64,000 nucleotides of DNA from Amoebidium appalachense (GCA_963693365.1 CAVNZM010000006.1:372001-436000); one strand, 5' to 3'; positions 1 through 12,060 are shown, counted from the stretch's first letter. Made by a program: numbers and translations. The notes: generated from the sequence alone by a model not told the origin.

Positions 1-32
1 GGTGGTGGTGGTGGCGGGGGGGGGGGGGGGGA

Positions 33-76
<44 letters not shown>
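1..76. repeat. G-tract
   Basis: GGT repeats and then almost pure G. Similar G-tracts follow at 271-306, 387-556 and 1217-1247, so nearly all of 1-560 is G-rich, apart from ordinary sequence at 77-246 and 307-386. Confidence 0.9.
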
Positions 77-77
<1 letters not shown>

Positions 78-256
78 ATACCGAGTTGGTGGTGTAGCAC
101 CTAACCACATGATTGTTAGGGTGAGAGAAGAGGGGAGAGAAAAATGGGACATTTTACAACTCGCACACAGAACCTGTAATTACACAGAATGTGTTACAGT
201 ATGGTTGGGATGGCCAGTTTGTGTGTGCGTGAGTGTGCTTGAATGCGTGTGTGTGT

Positions 257-305
<49 letters not shown>

Positions 306-307
<2 letters not shown>

Positions 308-470
308 GGTCACAACGTGTGTTAAATTTCCGCGTGGGATGGGAATTCTGAATGCATACGTATACATGTGCAACACAAAGAGGGGCCGGGGGGGGGGGGG
401 GGGAGAGGGGGGGAGGGGGGAGGGGGGGGGGGGGGGGGATGATGTGTGTTTTTTTTGGGGGGGGGGGGAG
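306..470 (+). repeat. Direct repeat unit paired with 1247-1440
   Basis: GGTCACAACGTGTGTTA ... GGGATGGGAATTCTGAATG ... CATGTGCAACACAAAGAGGG recurs at 1247-1321, and both copies continue through G-tracts to GATGATGTGTGT followed by a T-run. The two copies flank element 557-913. Confidence 0.75.
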
Positions 471-556
471 GGGGGGCGAGGGGGGGAGGGGGGAGGGGGG
501 AGGGGGGGGGGGGGGAGGGCGGAGAGGGGGGGGGGGGGGGGGGGGGGGGGAGGGGG

Positions 557-913
557 TTTGAATGCGTCAAAAAGTACGAAGTACACAAGAACAAACGGAT
601 AACACGATGCAGAATGCAAGCCATACATAAAGAGTATGCATAATAAGCAGAGCCCATCCTCAGGGGGGGCCCACGTCATCCACAGTACCCGAGTTTCGAC
701 CTATTCCCCTCGTTAACGAAACCCAACTCAGATACTGTTTCACTTGAACATGGGTAGGTCACCCGTCTTGACCAGAGACGAGCAGGGTTGCTTATGCAGG
801 CAAGGGCAGTGGGAAAGGCCGGGGGTTAAAGTTGCAGCAGTAAGCAGAAGCAAGAAAAATAGAGATAGGAACTCAGGAGACGGGGCTTCTAGGAAGCTCC
901 CCCGTCGATACCT
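557..913 (+). repeat. Dispersed structured element, subfamily A, copy 1
   Basis: Starts TTTGAATGCG directly after a G-tract and ends near GTCGATACCT. It differs from the copy at 63313-63670 by only a handful of bases. It carries three consecutive short hairpins shared with subfamily B (around GGTCACCCGTCT, CGTCTTGACC and TTGCTTATGC) plus a 3' hairpin at about 879-905 (GACGGGGCTTC pairing with GAAGCTCCCCCGTC, with a bulge). No open reading frame of note. Confidence 0.8.
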
Positions 914-1246
914 AAGTCGATACTTCCCTGGCTAACATACTACACCAGCTGAAAAGAATTAAGTCCCGAAGGCCGCAGAATTCGCAATCAGAGGGGAAAA
1001 TATGAGATTTGACCCACGCCGCAGGGTAGTAACACGCTTACTAGGGCGGAACTTTATCGTCTTCGAACGGAAAGCTATGCCCCCGGATGTCAGCCGGAAA
1101 TATGGTATCACCCATTGCTTTGGGCTTGAAAAAAGCCAAACCGATAGTCCGAGTTATGTTACGCCGGCGGGTAACATGCCGCATGGGTTCCAAGAGAGCT
1201 GTCGCCAACAGAGCGGTGTGGGGGGGGGGGGGGGGGGGGGGGGGGG
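914..1246. other. Unique stretch with no recognised feature
   Basis: Ordinary-composition DNA between the subfamily A element and the second direct-repeat copy. An open frame of 134 codons crosses it but ends in poly-glycine from a G-tract, so it is not credible as a gene. I see nothing else in it. Confidence 0.5.
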
Positions 1247-1315
1247 GAGGTCACAACGTGTGTTATTTCGGCGTGGGATGGGAATTCTGAATGCATACGT
1301 ATACATGTGCAACAC

Positions 1316-1371
<56 letters not shown>

Positions 1372-1440
1372 GGGGGAGGGGGGGGGGGGGGGGGGGGGGG
1401 GGATGATGTGTGTGTTTTTTTTTGTTTTTTTTTTGGGGGG
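1247..1440 (+). repeat. Second copy of the direct repeat at 306-470
   Basis: Same order of blocks as at 306-470 with a longer G-tract (1320-1402) in the middle. Together with the first copy it brackets about 780 bases. Confidence 0.75.
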
Positions 1441-1589
1441 GGGGGGGGGGGGAGGGGGGGGAGGGGGGGAGGGGGGAGGGGGGGGGGGGGGGGGGGCCGT
1501 TTGCAGGACATATGTTGGTACTTCACCAAGTTCAATGGTTGAAAATACGGTTTCAACACAGTTGCCGTTTCATTGAACACTCTCGAAAT

Positions 1590-1595
1590 TTTAAT
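1590..1595 (-). terminator. Variant polyadenylation signal of the TPR gene
   Basis: ATTAAA on the minus strand, 41 bases past the TAG stop at 1636-1638. It is the most common variant of AATAAA and sits at the expected place; no canonical AATAAA occurs between 1500 and 1636. Confidence 0.4.
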
Positions 1596-1635
1596 CTCAT
1601 TACATACGATGTCAAAAGTGGCCGGATCAACCGGG

Positions 1636-4600
1636 CTATGAATCCCAGAATGACTGTGTCGGACCTTGTTGCTGCTGGGCCGTTGTGTTCTGTGGCTGCA
1701 CGGTGGTCTGTGTGGGCTGGGTGGCAGGCATGGCCACCATAGCGCCCAAGCCCATCGGGTACTGGGGCATGGGGGCTGTAGGCAATGCAGGCACGTTGGC
1801 CATGGTGGTCAGGGCCTCCTTCTTAACCCGCACTATGGCATCGGGGGCCAGGCGGGTCCACCAGCCAATGATGTCACCCATGTCGCTATCTGGGGGCCGC
1901 AGGAACAGCATGGCGCTGATGGGCACATCGGCCTTGCGGTAGTGGCGGCACTCAGCATCCTCGCCCACATAGGGCACCGTGGGGGGCATGGCCATGGCTG
2001 CCCCCTGCAGGAGCATCATCAGCTGTGCTGGCGGCAGCATCAGCTCCCCGTAGCCACCCCACATCCCGGCCCCGCCCGTGCCAGGTGCGGCCTGGGGCAT
2101 GTGCAGATATGGGGCCAGGGGGTTGATACCCATGTCCATACCCCCCAGCCCCATCCCGGCCATGCCCATGGGCCCACCCAATGGCACCTGGGGTGCTGGC
2201 TCGGGTGCTGGCGGCCGCTGGGCCATTTGGGCCCATGACGCAGTGGGTGCCTGCGGGCTGGCCTGGGCTTGGGGCTGGGGCTGGGGCTGGGGTTGGGGCA
2301 TCATGGGCATGATGGGCATGCCAGGCATGGCGTAGGGCTGAGGGCGCTGGGTGCTGGCCCACCGCTGCGACACCGTCGGCTGGGCCGTGTCAAGCAGGGG
2401 CACACTGGCAACAGGCGGGGTGGCCACCAGGTTGGCTGCAGAGACAGTGGGTGACGTGCTCATTCGGCCACTGCCGGGAGCAGTGCCAGGCGAGGTCATG
2501 GGGGCCGTACTGGGTGACGATGCAAAGCTGCCCCACAGTGTGGACCCAGACCCAGGCAGCAGGCCGGGGGCCGTGGCTGGTGACGTGGATGCAGGGCCAG
2601 TGGGGCCTGGGCTGCCCCACAGGGAGGCCACGGATAAGAGGCCCTCGGCCACCTGGGGGCTGGCCGTGCTGCTGGCTGCCTTGGCCGGCAGGGGGACTGG
2701 GTCGGGGGCAGGGGCCTGCTGGTGGGCCAGCATGGTGCCGCCAATGTAGCTGCGGATGTCCTGGCTGGTGCGCTGCCCAAAGAACCCACTGTCGTCGTCC
2801 TGCATGCTGCTGGGCCCCAGCGGTTTCTTGTCTGGCGCCACCATGGGGGAGCCTGTGGGGGTGTGGAACATGTCGCTGCTGCCCACCAGCGATGCCGCCA
2901 TCTCCTCCACCATGGCCCCGAGCCCCGGCCCGGCCTCCTCCCCGTCAGCATCTGGCCCTGCAGATGGCCCTGCCGCCGCCTCTGGGGGTGGGTCCAGGTC
3001 CAGGCTGGGCACCTGCTGGTCGGCCACGGGCCGGAGCCCTGGCTGGGCCACCCCAACATCTGTGTCTGCGGGGGTAGCGTGCTGCTTGGTATGGGATGCC
3101 AGGGGGGGTTCGGTGGGTGGCTCTGGCACGGGGCTGGGCTCGGTGTCCGGCTCTGTGTCGGATGCAGTTGCTGGGCCACTTTGGGTCGGGCTGGCTGGGT
3201 CGGGGGTGAGGGCCAGCATGTCCAGGGTCGGCACCACCTGGTTGGGCTGGGGCTGCGGGCCCTCCTCCCCGGCGACGGCTGCAGGCCCTGGGCTCTGGGT
3301 CTGCGAGTTCTGGTGTGGGGGTGGCCCTGCCATGCGTGCCGTGTGCAGAGGCGCCACCGTGCGTGGCCCTTGGTTGAAGGCCCCATAACGCTGCGGCTGC
3401 GGCCCTGGCGGCTGGCCTTGCGGCGCTTGGTGCCCAGGGGCCAGTGGGGGAGTGGGCGGCATGGGGGGCTGGTTGTTGGGGTAGCTGCCAGGCATCATGG
3501 GCCCACGAGGGGGTCCAACCATCATTGGGCCGGGACCACCCATCATATGGCCCTGCATGGGAGGGGGCCCACCCATCATGTGTGGGCCCTGCATGGGAGG
3601 CGTGCCACCCATCATGGGGCCTTGCATGGGCCCGGGACCGCCCATCATCTGGCCCTGCATGGGCCCAGGCCCACCCATGTGGCCGGGCGGACCGTAGGGG
3701 CCCTGGCCATACGGAGAGCCATTTATGGGCTGGCCCGGGCCAGGCATCATGCCTGGAGAGGTGGATGGGCCGACTGGTGGGCCTAGCTGGCTCCCTGGGT
3801 TGCTGCCGGGGTTGGCCAGGCTGCCGGAGGAGGCCGGGTTGCTGCGCAGGAAGGAGGGCACAAAGGCCGGGGCATCGGCCGACAGGGAGTCGCGCTTGGG
3901 CATGCCAAGGGGCGAGGTGGTAGCCTGCGGTGCTGCAGTGGTGGGTGCTGTAGGTCGGGTGGCGGGGGGGGCAGCAGGCTTGATGGGGTAGGCGGCGGGG
4001 AGCTGGGGCTGTTGGGGCGGGGCTGGTGGCTGCTGGTCCAGGGCCTCGCCCAGGTCCAGGTCGTTCCAGGCACGGGGCTCGATGAAGGTGGGCTGGATCT
4101 TGCAGCCGGCCACGGCCTTGGCGTTGCTCTTGAGGTAAAAGTAGGCATAGGCCGCCATGGTCTCGTTGGGCAGCCGCACCAGCAGGCCCGTGCGGTTGCG
4201 CAGCAGCCGGTCCTGGGGGGTCAGCACGGCCTTGTAGTCGATCTGCTCGGCCAGCGCCCCCAGCGCCTCGATGTTCTCCTGCGCCCACCGCTCCATCAGC
4301 GCCACCACGTCCTCCACGCCCCCGTGCGCATAGATGCTGGAGATCAGCAGGTAGCTGCTCTCCTGGTGCGTGTCGTAGCGCTCGGGGTCCAGCGGCCGTG
4401 ACCCCAGCAGGTTGCTGACGGGCAGCAGGGTGGGCCGTGTGTCGTGGGCCTGGATGGCCGTGCCCAGGTCCTCCCAGGCCACGCTGGCCTTGTTCTTGCG
4501 CTGCTTCTTCTTCTTGCCCTTGCCCAGGCCCAGCACCTCCTCGTCCTCGTCCTTGCGCCGCAGCATCACCATGGGCACCTCCCCCACCAGCCCTTCTGGT

Positions 4601-6259
4601 GGCCGTACCACCTGCTTGCCGGCCTGCTGCGCCAGCTGCTCGGCCCGCCGCTTGGCCTCGCGCTCTCTCTGCCGCCGCTCCCGCCTGTCCTCCTCCTTCT
4701 CTTTCGGTGCCTCTTTGGCTGGCGCTGGCGCTGGCGCTGGGGCCGGCTCGGGAGCAGGGGCCGGTTCGGGGGCAGGGGCAGGGGCAGGGGCAGGGGGCTG
4801 GTCGTCGGTACGGCGGGCTGACCCTGTTTTCTTGCGGGGCTCTGCATCGGCGGCACCGCGGGTCTTTTTCTTGCCGTCCTTGGCCTTGGGATGGCGGGGC
4901 TTCTGCATGGGCCGGGCATCCTCTTGGTTGTCCTTCTGGTCGCGGCGGCGCGTGATTGTGTAGCGGGTGCCGTTGAGCCAGGTGTTGATGGTGTCGATGG
5001 TGCCCCAGCAGCTGGGCGTCACGCACGGCACGTCCTGGGAGGCCACCATGCCAAGGGACGCATTGCGCTCGCCCAGCGCCTTGGTCAGGCAGGGCCGGTG
5101 GTACCACACCTTGCACTTGGCCGCGCACACCATCTCGCACCGCGCATCCTTGACATACACCCGCCTGTCCCCGTCAGGCAGGCACACGTGGCTGTCGCCC
5201 AGCACGGCGCCAGCAGGGCACTGGCCCAGCACCTTGTTGGTCTCGGCCGTCAGGGCTTCGACCCGGGGCAGCTCGTCGGCAAAGACGGGAATCTCGGACG
5301 GGTTGATGGTGGTGCCCCCCTGGGTTGCCCTGCGGATGTCTGTGCCGGCCCGTCCCCGTGCGGCCTGGTTGCGCATGGCCTGCTCGCTGCTGGGCGTGGC
5401 GTAGTCAGTGAAGGGCCGGGGCCTCTGCTTCTTGGGCCGTGTGCGCTGGGCCCTGTCCTGCATGGCGGCATCGATGTCCGAGTTGCTGTCCTCCTCCCCG
5501 CTGGACTCAGGATCCATCAGCACCGGCAGGGGCGTGTCTGCCCCCGGTGCCGTCTTGAATGTGTGCCTGCTGACCGGCCGGGGCCTGGGCACATCCTCGT
5601 CCGAGCTCGACTCCCCATTCAGGGACGGCAGATCAGCGGGGTCATCATCGTCGACCGGTGGCCTGCGTGAGCTCCCCGTGGCCGTGCTGGGTGGTGCGGC
5701 AAAGCGGCTGACCACGTGACTGCGCAGATCTTCCAGCATCTTCTGCCCGTCCTTGCTGTCTGCCCCCGTGGCACATGCCTTCAGCCCCAGGTCCAGCGTC
5801 TTGAGCACAAGGTCCCCCCTGCTGTCGGCCACCTGCAGCCGTGCCTGCAGGTAGTACACACGGGCAAGGGTTGGGTCCCGGGCCCTGGCCATGCTCAGAA
5901 AACTCTCGGCCCTCTCCCGGCCCGAATTTTGAAGAAGGCGCACCTCGGCAGCCTCGCAGAGTAGCGGTGCATACTGCATGGATTGCCCTGTCAGCAACCC
6001 GGCCAACCACACTGCTGGCATGCGTTAAACCATCCCCATTCAAACGGGGAGCAGGCAACATGCTTCACAGTCACCGAGAAGATGCACTTCATGTCCCCTG
6101 GTTGCGCGGCAAAACAACACATGCATACACACAAAGCAATCATCCATATGCAACACACACGCACACGCTACGCAAGCAAGCCAAAGGTCACATGCAAGCC
6201 TGCATCTGGGTCTGAAATAGCTCAACGGGCAACCTGGTATCTAGGTTTTTTTTTTTTTT

Positions 6260-6305
<46 letters not shown>

Positions 6306-9300
6306 TTACGGCCGGGGCCCTTTTTACGGCCAGCTCAAAGGCCTCAGCAGCCTTTCTTGCCAGTGCCGGCACCTTTCTAGCCGGGGCGTTGGTCATCTCC
6401 TCCACAAACTGCAGCCCTGTCTGCCGCTCCTGCTTGCCCGCTGCCGTGTGCTGCCGCCTTTTAGCTGCCTTGAGCCAAGCCCTGACATCAGCCATGCTGT
6501 TGTGCACAAGGTCCGAATATTCCTCGTCTGCTGACTCCTCCCCCTCACTCTGGGAGCTCTGCAGGGCGGGCAAATCATCCTCCTCCTCTTCATCCTCTGA
6601 CTCGGTCAGGTGGGGAAGATCGTCGGGGGGAGGTGCCGGTGCAGGCTTAGGGGCGGGTTTGGGTGTAGCGGCCTTCATGGCTAGGGACATCTCGTCTCTC
6701 ATCTTGACAAGCTGCGCTGCAATCTGCTCAAAACACAGCAACACAGTCAGCCACCACTCAAACGCACATCACCCTTGCCCTATGTATGTCCCTACACCCA
6801 CACCCTTCCTTTCTCCCCCTCTCCCACCACCTAGGCCCTTTCCACCTGTCTCCTGCACTGACCCACCCTTCGTCTTCCCGTAACCCCTCCCCACCCCCCC
6901 CCCCCCCCCCCCCCTGCTTTCCCCTTCTCCCTAGCCAGCCTTCCTCCCCAACCCTTTCCTGCATAACCCACACCATCCCACCACCCATGCCTCTACGCTC
7001 CTGCTACTATCCTCTTTTCCCCTCCCTTTCCCAACCCATTTAAACCCCAAACAAACACATACCGAGCTAGGCATGGTGGGGATAAGGGGGTCCAGAAAGT
7101 CCAATCCCTCCTGGTATCTCTTGAGCATCATCAGAGCTGTGGCCTTGCGCCCATATGCCTTGTAGAACCCTGGGCTATAACACAGTGTCAGCACCAAAAT
7201 ACGACGTGTGGGCACTAGGTAAAATGTGGCAGGCACACTACGCCTACACGAAGAAAGTGATGGCATGTATTGATGGGTAGAGAGCATGAGGGGACGTGCA
7301 TAGCATGAACATGCATACGGTGAACTTTCATAGCATGGCGGGTCGGACTGGCTAGCAAAATGAACACTGGAGCTGCACCACGGCTGTGTGATCTTTGAGC
7401 CCCCCTCCATATGTGCTTCCACACCAGCAACACATGACCATAATATCAGGCTGGAACCATGTCATACACACATGGGGCAGAAGTATAAGGTTCAGAGAGG
7501 GTCTGCCTGCAATTCGGTGAATGCAGTCGTAGACAGCTCTAGGCTGCAGGCACACTGGTCAGGCACAACCAACCGGAACAAGCAAGGGGGGCAAAGAAGA
7601 GAGGAAATGGCCCATGTTGGCAGAGGGGCACCCAGCGGATGAAAGGGGAGGAGTGGGGAAAGAGAAAAGGAAGTGGAAGCTAGGACGCAGAGAATAAGGA
7701 AGAGGAGATCGAGGTGGGAGAGGGGTGTTGAGGGGGGGGTGGAGGGGGGGGGAGGGGGTGGAGGGGGGAGGGGGGAGGAATATAGGGAGGGAAAGTGAGA
7801 GAGGGGAGAGAGTAGAGAGAGTGGGACAGCGAGTGAGAAGGAGAGGGGGAGGGGGGGGGTTTGAATGCGGAACACGGTATGAAGTACGCATACACGAAGG
7901 ACACATGAAAAGGCAAACATTCAAGTATGCAACATCAGCCATGCGCACAGTATGCGTCATAAGCAGAACCCATCCTCAGGGAGGGCCCAAGTCATCAATT
8001 GCGTCTGAGTTTCGACCCCTTAGCCCGCGTATATACGACTCTCCAACTCAGACAGCAGCATCAACTGAACTTGGGAGGGTCAACCCGTCTTGATCAAAGA
8101 CGAGCAGGGTTGCTTATGCAAGCAAGGTGAGCAAACCGATGAATATGTGTGTGCAAACTAATGCAGTGCAGCGGAAAATGCGTATGTACAGAGCAACCAT
8201 GCCTGGTTGCATGGAAGTAAAGCGGTGGTGGTGGGGGGGGGGGGGGGGCCGAGAAGGGGGCGGGGAGAGAAAGAAATCGAGGGGGGGGGGGGGGGGGGGG
8301 GAGGAATGGGAAGGGAAGAGGAAAATGCGTGGGCATCAGAGCTCAGGGAATGATGTTTTTTTCTGTGTGAGTGTGGTGGTGGTGGTTGGGGGGTGAGGGC
8401 GGAGGGGAGGGGGGGGAGGGGGAGGACAGAGACGAAGGTTATAAAGGTAAGGGGGCAGGCCGCGGGGGCAGGGGCGGGGGGGGGGGGGGGGGGGGGGGGG
8501 GAGGGGGAGAAGGGAGAAGGGGGAGGGGGATCCTTGTGTGCGGCAAAAGAAGACGGGTGCGCAGACGGAAGGGTGTGAAGGGGGGCGGGTATGTGATTAC
8601 TGCAACACAATATCCCCCTTCCTTTGCTGTAGCAAACCTGCTCATACATCCCGAGTACAACTGCACACTCAGAGGCAGTGCACGTGCAAAACACAGGGCA
8701 CCTACTCGATAGCTATGCAGTGTTCTGAGTCCTGGATCGCCTTCGTGCAGTTCTCCTCCAGACGTGTGGGGTCCTCCCTGGCCTGGTTGACATATGACAG
8801 GGCCCTGTTACTGTAGAGCACGTGCAGGACGAGGGACGGATATTCCTTCCCTTTCTTCTTGTGCATGTTTAGTGCTGACGTGTACACAGCAATGGCCTTC
8901 TCCCAGTCCCTGTTCTGGTGGTGCATGTTGCCCTCTGCTTTTGCCTTTTCAATCACCGCCTTTTCCGATTCACTTAGCCCGACAGACGAACTACCGCTGG
9001 CTTTCGCCCGTTGCGGGCCACTGGGTGGAGAGGGGCTGCGTGGCTGTTGTGGCCGCTTGGGAGGAACCGAGCGTGGTTTTGTGTCTGCATCTTCGTCCGT
9101 GTTTTCGGATTCAAGGTCCGGTATCTCCTCATCATCCTCATCGTCCATGCGAGGTGGGGGAACATCCACCACCACCACCTCCTCCTCCTCATCGTCATCT
9201 TCGTCATCCTCATCTTCCTCGTCTTCATCCTCATCCTCATCGTACTCGTCCTCATCGTCGTCCTCCTCATCCTCCCACTCATCCTCGGAATTACTGTCTT

Positions 9301-10651
9301 TCAGTTCGGGCATACCCACACTGTCGCGCTCATCAGCCGAATCCTCGAGGGAGGGTAGGTCCTCAAACTGTGTACCAACAACAGAGCACAGGTTAGCACC
9401 CTGACCGTGTCTACAGGCCTCCGCTTGTCGTGCTCCCTCACTGCTCCAACCTTGGTTTCTAGCCAAGCGTTTTTTCCGCAACCAAAATCCCTTCTGGTTT
9501 TTCACTCTCCTTCCCAGGACACGTCTCCTCGTGCCACATACCGACACACACAAGTACTTTCACGATCTACTCCCCTCCCCCATTCCCAGTTCACTCCCCC
9601 CCCCCCCCCCCCCCCCCCCCCCAATAAATTCCCTTTCACTGCTTCACCTCCTTGCCACCAACACGCGCTCTGTGTGTCTTCACACTCACACTCAACTCCC
9701 TCCCTCTCTCCCTCCTCGGTCCCCCTATTTTACCTCCCGTCATCCCTGACCCCTACTCCTGCCTTACTACCTTCCCCCCCCCCCCCCCCCCCCCCCAACA
9801 CCCCGCCTTCTCATGTGGCATCCACTCGATCTCTTGATTAAACAAGCACACACGTCTGATTATAACAGCATGCACACAGGGCACAAAGTTGTGTACCGAT
9901 GCACACCTGCACGCAAGTGCATCCACACGGCCTATCAGTAAAGTAGGGTAGGGACGAGGATGGAGGGCAGGGAGGGGAGGGGAGGAGGGGAGAGGAGAGA
10001 AAGGGAGGAGATGTGTGTACATATACAGTGACTATCAGACTAACAGGAATGCAGGGGGGGTGGGGGGGGGGGGGGGGGGGGGAAGAGGGGACGAAAGAAG
10101 AGCGAGAGGAGTGGAGACAGAGAGCACTCACGTCCTTACACACCAACACCAGCTATAACACATAGTTAGGGAGTATAAAGGCGCAGCACAGCTACTACAA
10201 AACTTGATACAAGAACAAACCAGGCGCCTGCAGCAAGGAGCCCTTGTGAGGGAAAAAGAGAAGAGGTGGGGGAAGGGAGGATCTACAAGTGGACAAGGGT
10301 GGTGGATCTGAATGGACCGAGGGCAAAGGGCAGGGACGCCGAAGAAGTAAACAGACGACCAACCGAATAAAACACACAGACTGCCTCGATGTTCACACAA
10401 GCACATCCAGGGGTTTAGCCAGCACAGACACAAGAGAGGTTTAGGCCCAAGAAATAGGGATCTAGATGCACGTGACCTATTACATGCAGCAACCAGCGAG
10501 TTAGGCACGGATAAAGCCACCTTGCCAACCCCCCTCCCCTCCCCCCCCCCCTCCCCCCCCCCCCCCCCTCTTTCAATCCTCTCCCTCTGGGACTCACGTC
10601 ATCATCAGCTCCACCCGCTTGGGCACTAGACTGGGTAGTGGCTGGCTTCAT
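1636..10651 (-). CDS. TPR protein with TTC3/DZIP3-like Cys region and Pro/Gly/Met-rich tail (5 exons)
   Basis: Coding exons in transcription order: 10598-10651, 8706-9367, 7063-7174, 6310-6723, 1636-5973. Donors read GTGAGT, GTAGGT, GTATGT and GTAATG, all acceptors end in AG, and phases join to 1,860 codons including a TAG stop. The start ATG has A at -3 (AACC before ATG) and is followed by the short exon MKPATTQSSAQAGGADDD. Order in the protein: acidic Asp/Glu stretch (~30-110), TPR (~158-275), a second acidic/Ser part and helices (277-414), more helical repeat (415-~480), Cys/His region (~666-746), Lys-rich and PAPAPEP linkers, a conserved-looking globular part (~850-1040), then a low-complexity tail. 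In TTC3/DZIP3 proteins the TPR and Cys region accompany a C-terminal RING ubiquitin ligase; no RING is visible here, so ligase activity is not claimed. The role is inferred to be protein-protein scaffolding. The family name is my reading of motifs; exon structure is firmer. Confidence 0.8.
1639..4020 (-). other. Low-complexity C-terminal tail with MQG/MMGG repeats
   Basis: About 790 residues rich in Pro, Gly, Met, Gln, Ala, Ser and Thr, ending TQSFWDS before TAG. At 3528-3690 there are about five imperfect copies of a G-P-x-P-M-Q-G-x-M-M-G-G unit; at 2266-2300 a PQPQPQPQ run. The frame stays open for the whole exon of 4,338 bases, and antisense open frames over it are shadows caused by GC-rich composition. 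Such prion-like or disordered tails often mediate condensate or scaffold behaviour; that is inference only. Confidence 0.7.
4978..5220 (-). other. Cys/His-rich putative zinc region, TTC3/DZIP3-like
   Basis: Within the last exon of the TPR gene (residues ~666-746). Visible ligand candidates in order: QCPAGAV, SHVCLP, ARCEMVCAAKCKVWYHRPC, then VPCVTPSCWGTI. The spacing C-x3-C ... YHRPC ... C-x3-SC-x-GTI resembles the cysteine/histidine segment I know from TTC3 and DZIP3 (Y-H-x2-C followed by C-x-TP-x-C-x-G-x-I). That family link is inference from motif pattern. An alternative is an unrelated PHD- or RING-remnant zinc finger. Confidence 0.55.
6246..6303. repeat. T24 followed by G34
   Basis: Compound homopolymer directly next to the GTAATG donor of TPR-gene exon 6310-6723; in sense the intron starts GTAATG and then poly-C and poly-A. 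Confidence 0.95.
7063..9367 (-). other. TPR domain and acidic region of the five-exon gene (exons 2-3)
   Basis: Exon 2 (8706-9367) opens with FEDLPSLED, runs through a long Asp/Glu tract encoded by 9115-9320, then a TPR-like segment with the motifs KAEGNMHHQNRDWEKAI and LYSNRALSYVNQ. The helix continues across the intron: exon 2 ends in phase 2 (ATC GA) and exon 3 (7063-7174) begins with C after a TATAG acceptor, giving CIAIDPGFYKAYGRKA, a canonical TPR B-helix to next A-helix step. Using the nearer CCCAG acceptor would break the frame, so the TATAG acceptor decides the exon edge. TPR arrays of this kind bind short peptide tails of partner proteins; no partner can be named. Confidence 0.8.
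7858..8222 (+). repeat. Dispersed structured element, subfamily B, copy 1
   Basis: Begins TTTGAATGCGG after a G-tract in the second intron of the TPR gene and ends near CATGGAAGTAAAG. Shares long blocks with subfamily A (AGCCCATCCTCAGG, GAGTTTCGACC, GACGAGCAGGGTTGCTTATG). Compared with the tandem copies at 62 kb it lacks two short blocks of ~17-20 bases, so it is a diverged older copy. Confidence 0.8.
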
Positions 10652-10707
10652 GGTTGCTGTTGCCTCACTTTTCCGTTCGCACTAACCCCCATGCTGTTAC
10701 CAGGTGA

Positions 10708-10712
10708 TTATA
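10708..10712 (-). promoter_or_regulatory. TATA-like box upstream of the TPR gene
   Basis: On the minus strand the bases read TATAA (context GCTTTATAATC), about 57 bases before the start ATG at 10651. Distance to the transcription start is unknown. Chance occurrence in this AT-richer stretch is quite possible. Confidence 0.3.
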
Positions 10713-11393
10713 AAGCTGAATGTTAGAGCATGCCTCTGTAAGAGTATGCAGGTTCGTGTTAGGATCCCTTGTGGTTTCGTTTAGAGGCTCCCGGAACAAC
10801 ACAGGCTCAGTCAAACGTACTTGTTAACAGGAAGACAAGTGTGTGATAACAGCTCTGTTTTTCCTGTGTCTTTAGAATCTCTGCACTGCAGTTACAGCTT
10901 TTGTGCCAAAAAGAGATTTACAGGCAAGCCTATGCATGCAATGAACTAGTTCTATGTGTATCTATCGTATAGTCTTGCTATTATTTCTGCTTCAGGTATA
11001 CTGTAAACAAACCTAACGAGCCCAACTTAGTAAAAGCATTCTCTGTTTTCCCTTGCGACTTTCACTTCAGGCGACAACTTCCGCGAGCCACCTTTCGGGT
11101 CAGACTCTGATCCAGCTACACCGAGTCGAGCCAATGATCACACCACCTCTATCCCATCTGCAATATGAAATGAAGCACACAAATACATTTACTTTGGTAA
11201 ATAAATGAGCATCATAGTAAGAGTAAGAATAAAGAAGCATGGCATACTTACTGTAATTTTTAATTCTATTTATTTCTTCTTTATAAGTTTAGAACAAGTC
11301 CAATTAGGTCAATATGTATGCCTGCTCCGCGAAATCGATCCGAGCTCAGCGTTGACCTGAACCGGTTCCATTCCTCCCATAAATATATTGTAG

Positions 11394-11430
11394 CCAATCA
11401 AATCCGTTGTTAAGGTATTCGCGCGGGAAA
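11394..11430. promoter_or_regulatory. CCAAT and E2F-like sites in the intergenic region
   Basis: A CCAAT pentamer at 11394-11398 is followed by GCGCGGGAAA at 11421-11430, which matches the E2F consensus (TTTCCCGCGC on the other strand). They lie ~750 bases upstream of the TPR gene start, in a locally lower-complexity-free stretch. They could mark a promoter if the gene has a 5' untranslated exon. No gene on the plus strand downstream supports a divergent pair. Confidence 0.25.
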
Positions 11431-11744
11431 ACTCCCCCGGACCCCCAGGCCTCACTGCCACACGAGTGCAGCTGTGCTTGAAAAATACTGCCTTGAATTA
11501 GTAGATAGATCAAAGTTTTAAAAACTTGGTTTTACGGCGGCTAAATTCTACGGTCAGGACGTGCCAGATGATATCTCGCTATGAGCAATTCCTTACATGG
11601 AGGGTGTTTTTGTTTGGGAAGCAGGGCACAATAGTGCCGGATATGCACACGCACGCACGCCCGCACGCACACGCACACGCATGAACGCACACACACACAC
11701 GCACGCGCACACACACACACACACACACCATACACGCACTGTAC

Positions 11745-11779
<35 letters not shown>

Positions 11780-11999
11780 CTCTCTCTTTCTCTCACTCAC
11801 TCACTCACACACACACGCACACACACCCACACCCACGCACGCATGCACACGCACGAACGCACACAAGCAAACAGTGGGCAGGATAATGTTGCATGATTTG
11901 AATTGAGGGCGATGATCGAAAAGGAAGCAAAAACTTGGTAGGTGGAATGAAGGAAGGGGGAGGTGTGCGCGCAGGGAGCCACATGCCCCCCCTCTCCCC

Positions 12000-12000
<1 letters not shown>

Positions 12001-12060
<60 letters not shown>

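Noticed and set aside
918-935. GATACTTCCCTGGC resembling the 5' end of U1 snRNA
   Set aside because: One mismatch over 13 bases, but the following sequence has none of the U1 stem-loops or Sm site.
2945-5140. 731-codon frame overlapping the last exon of the TPR gene in another phase, and several plus-strand frames over it
   Set aside because: GC-rich shadow frames of the true 1,446-codon exon; composition is Arg/Ala/Gly/Pro noise without motifs.
8859-9404. Poly-Ser open frame on the plus strand
   Set aside because: Antisense of the Asp/Glu tract in exon 8706-9367 of the TPR gene.
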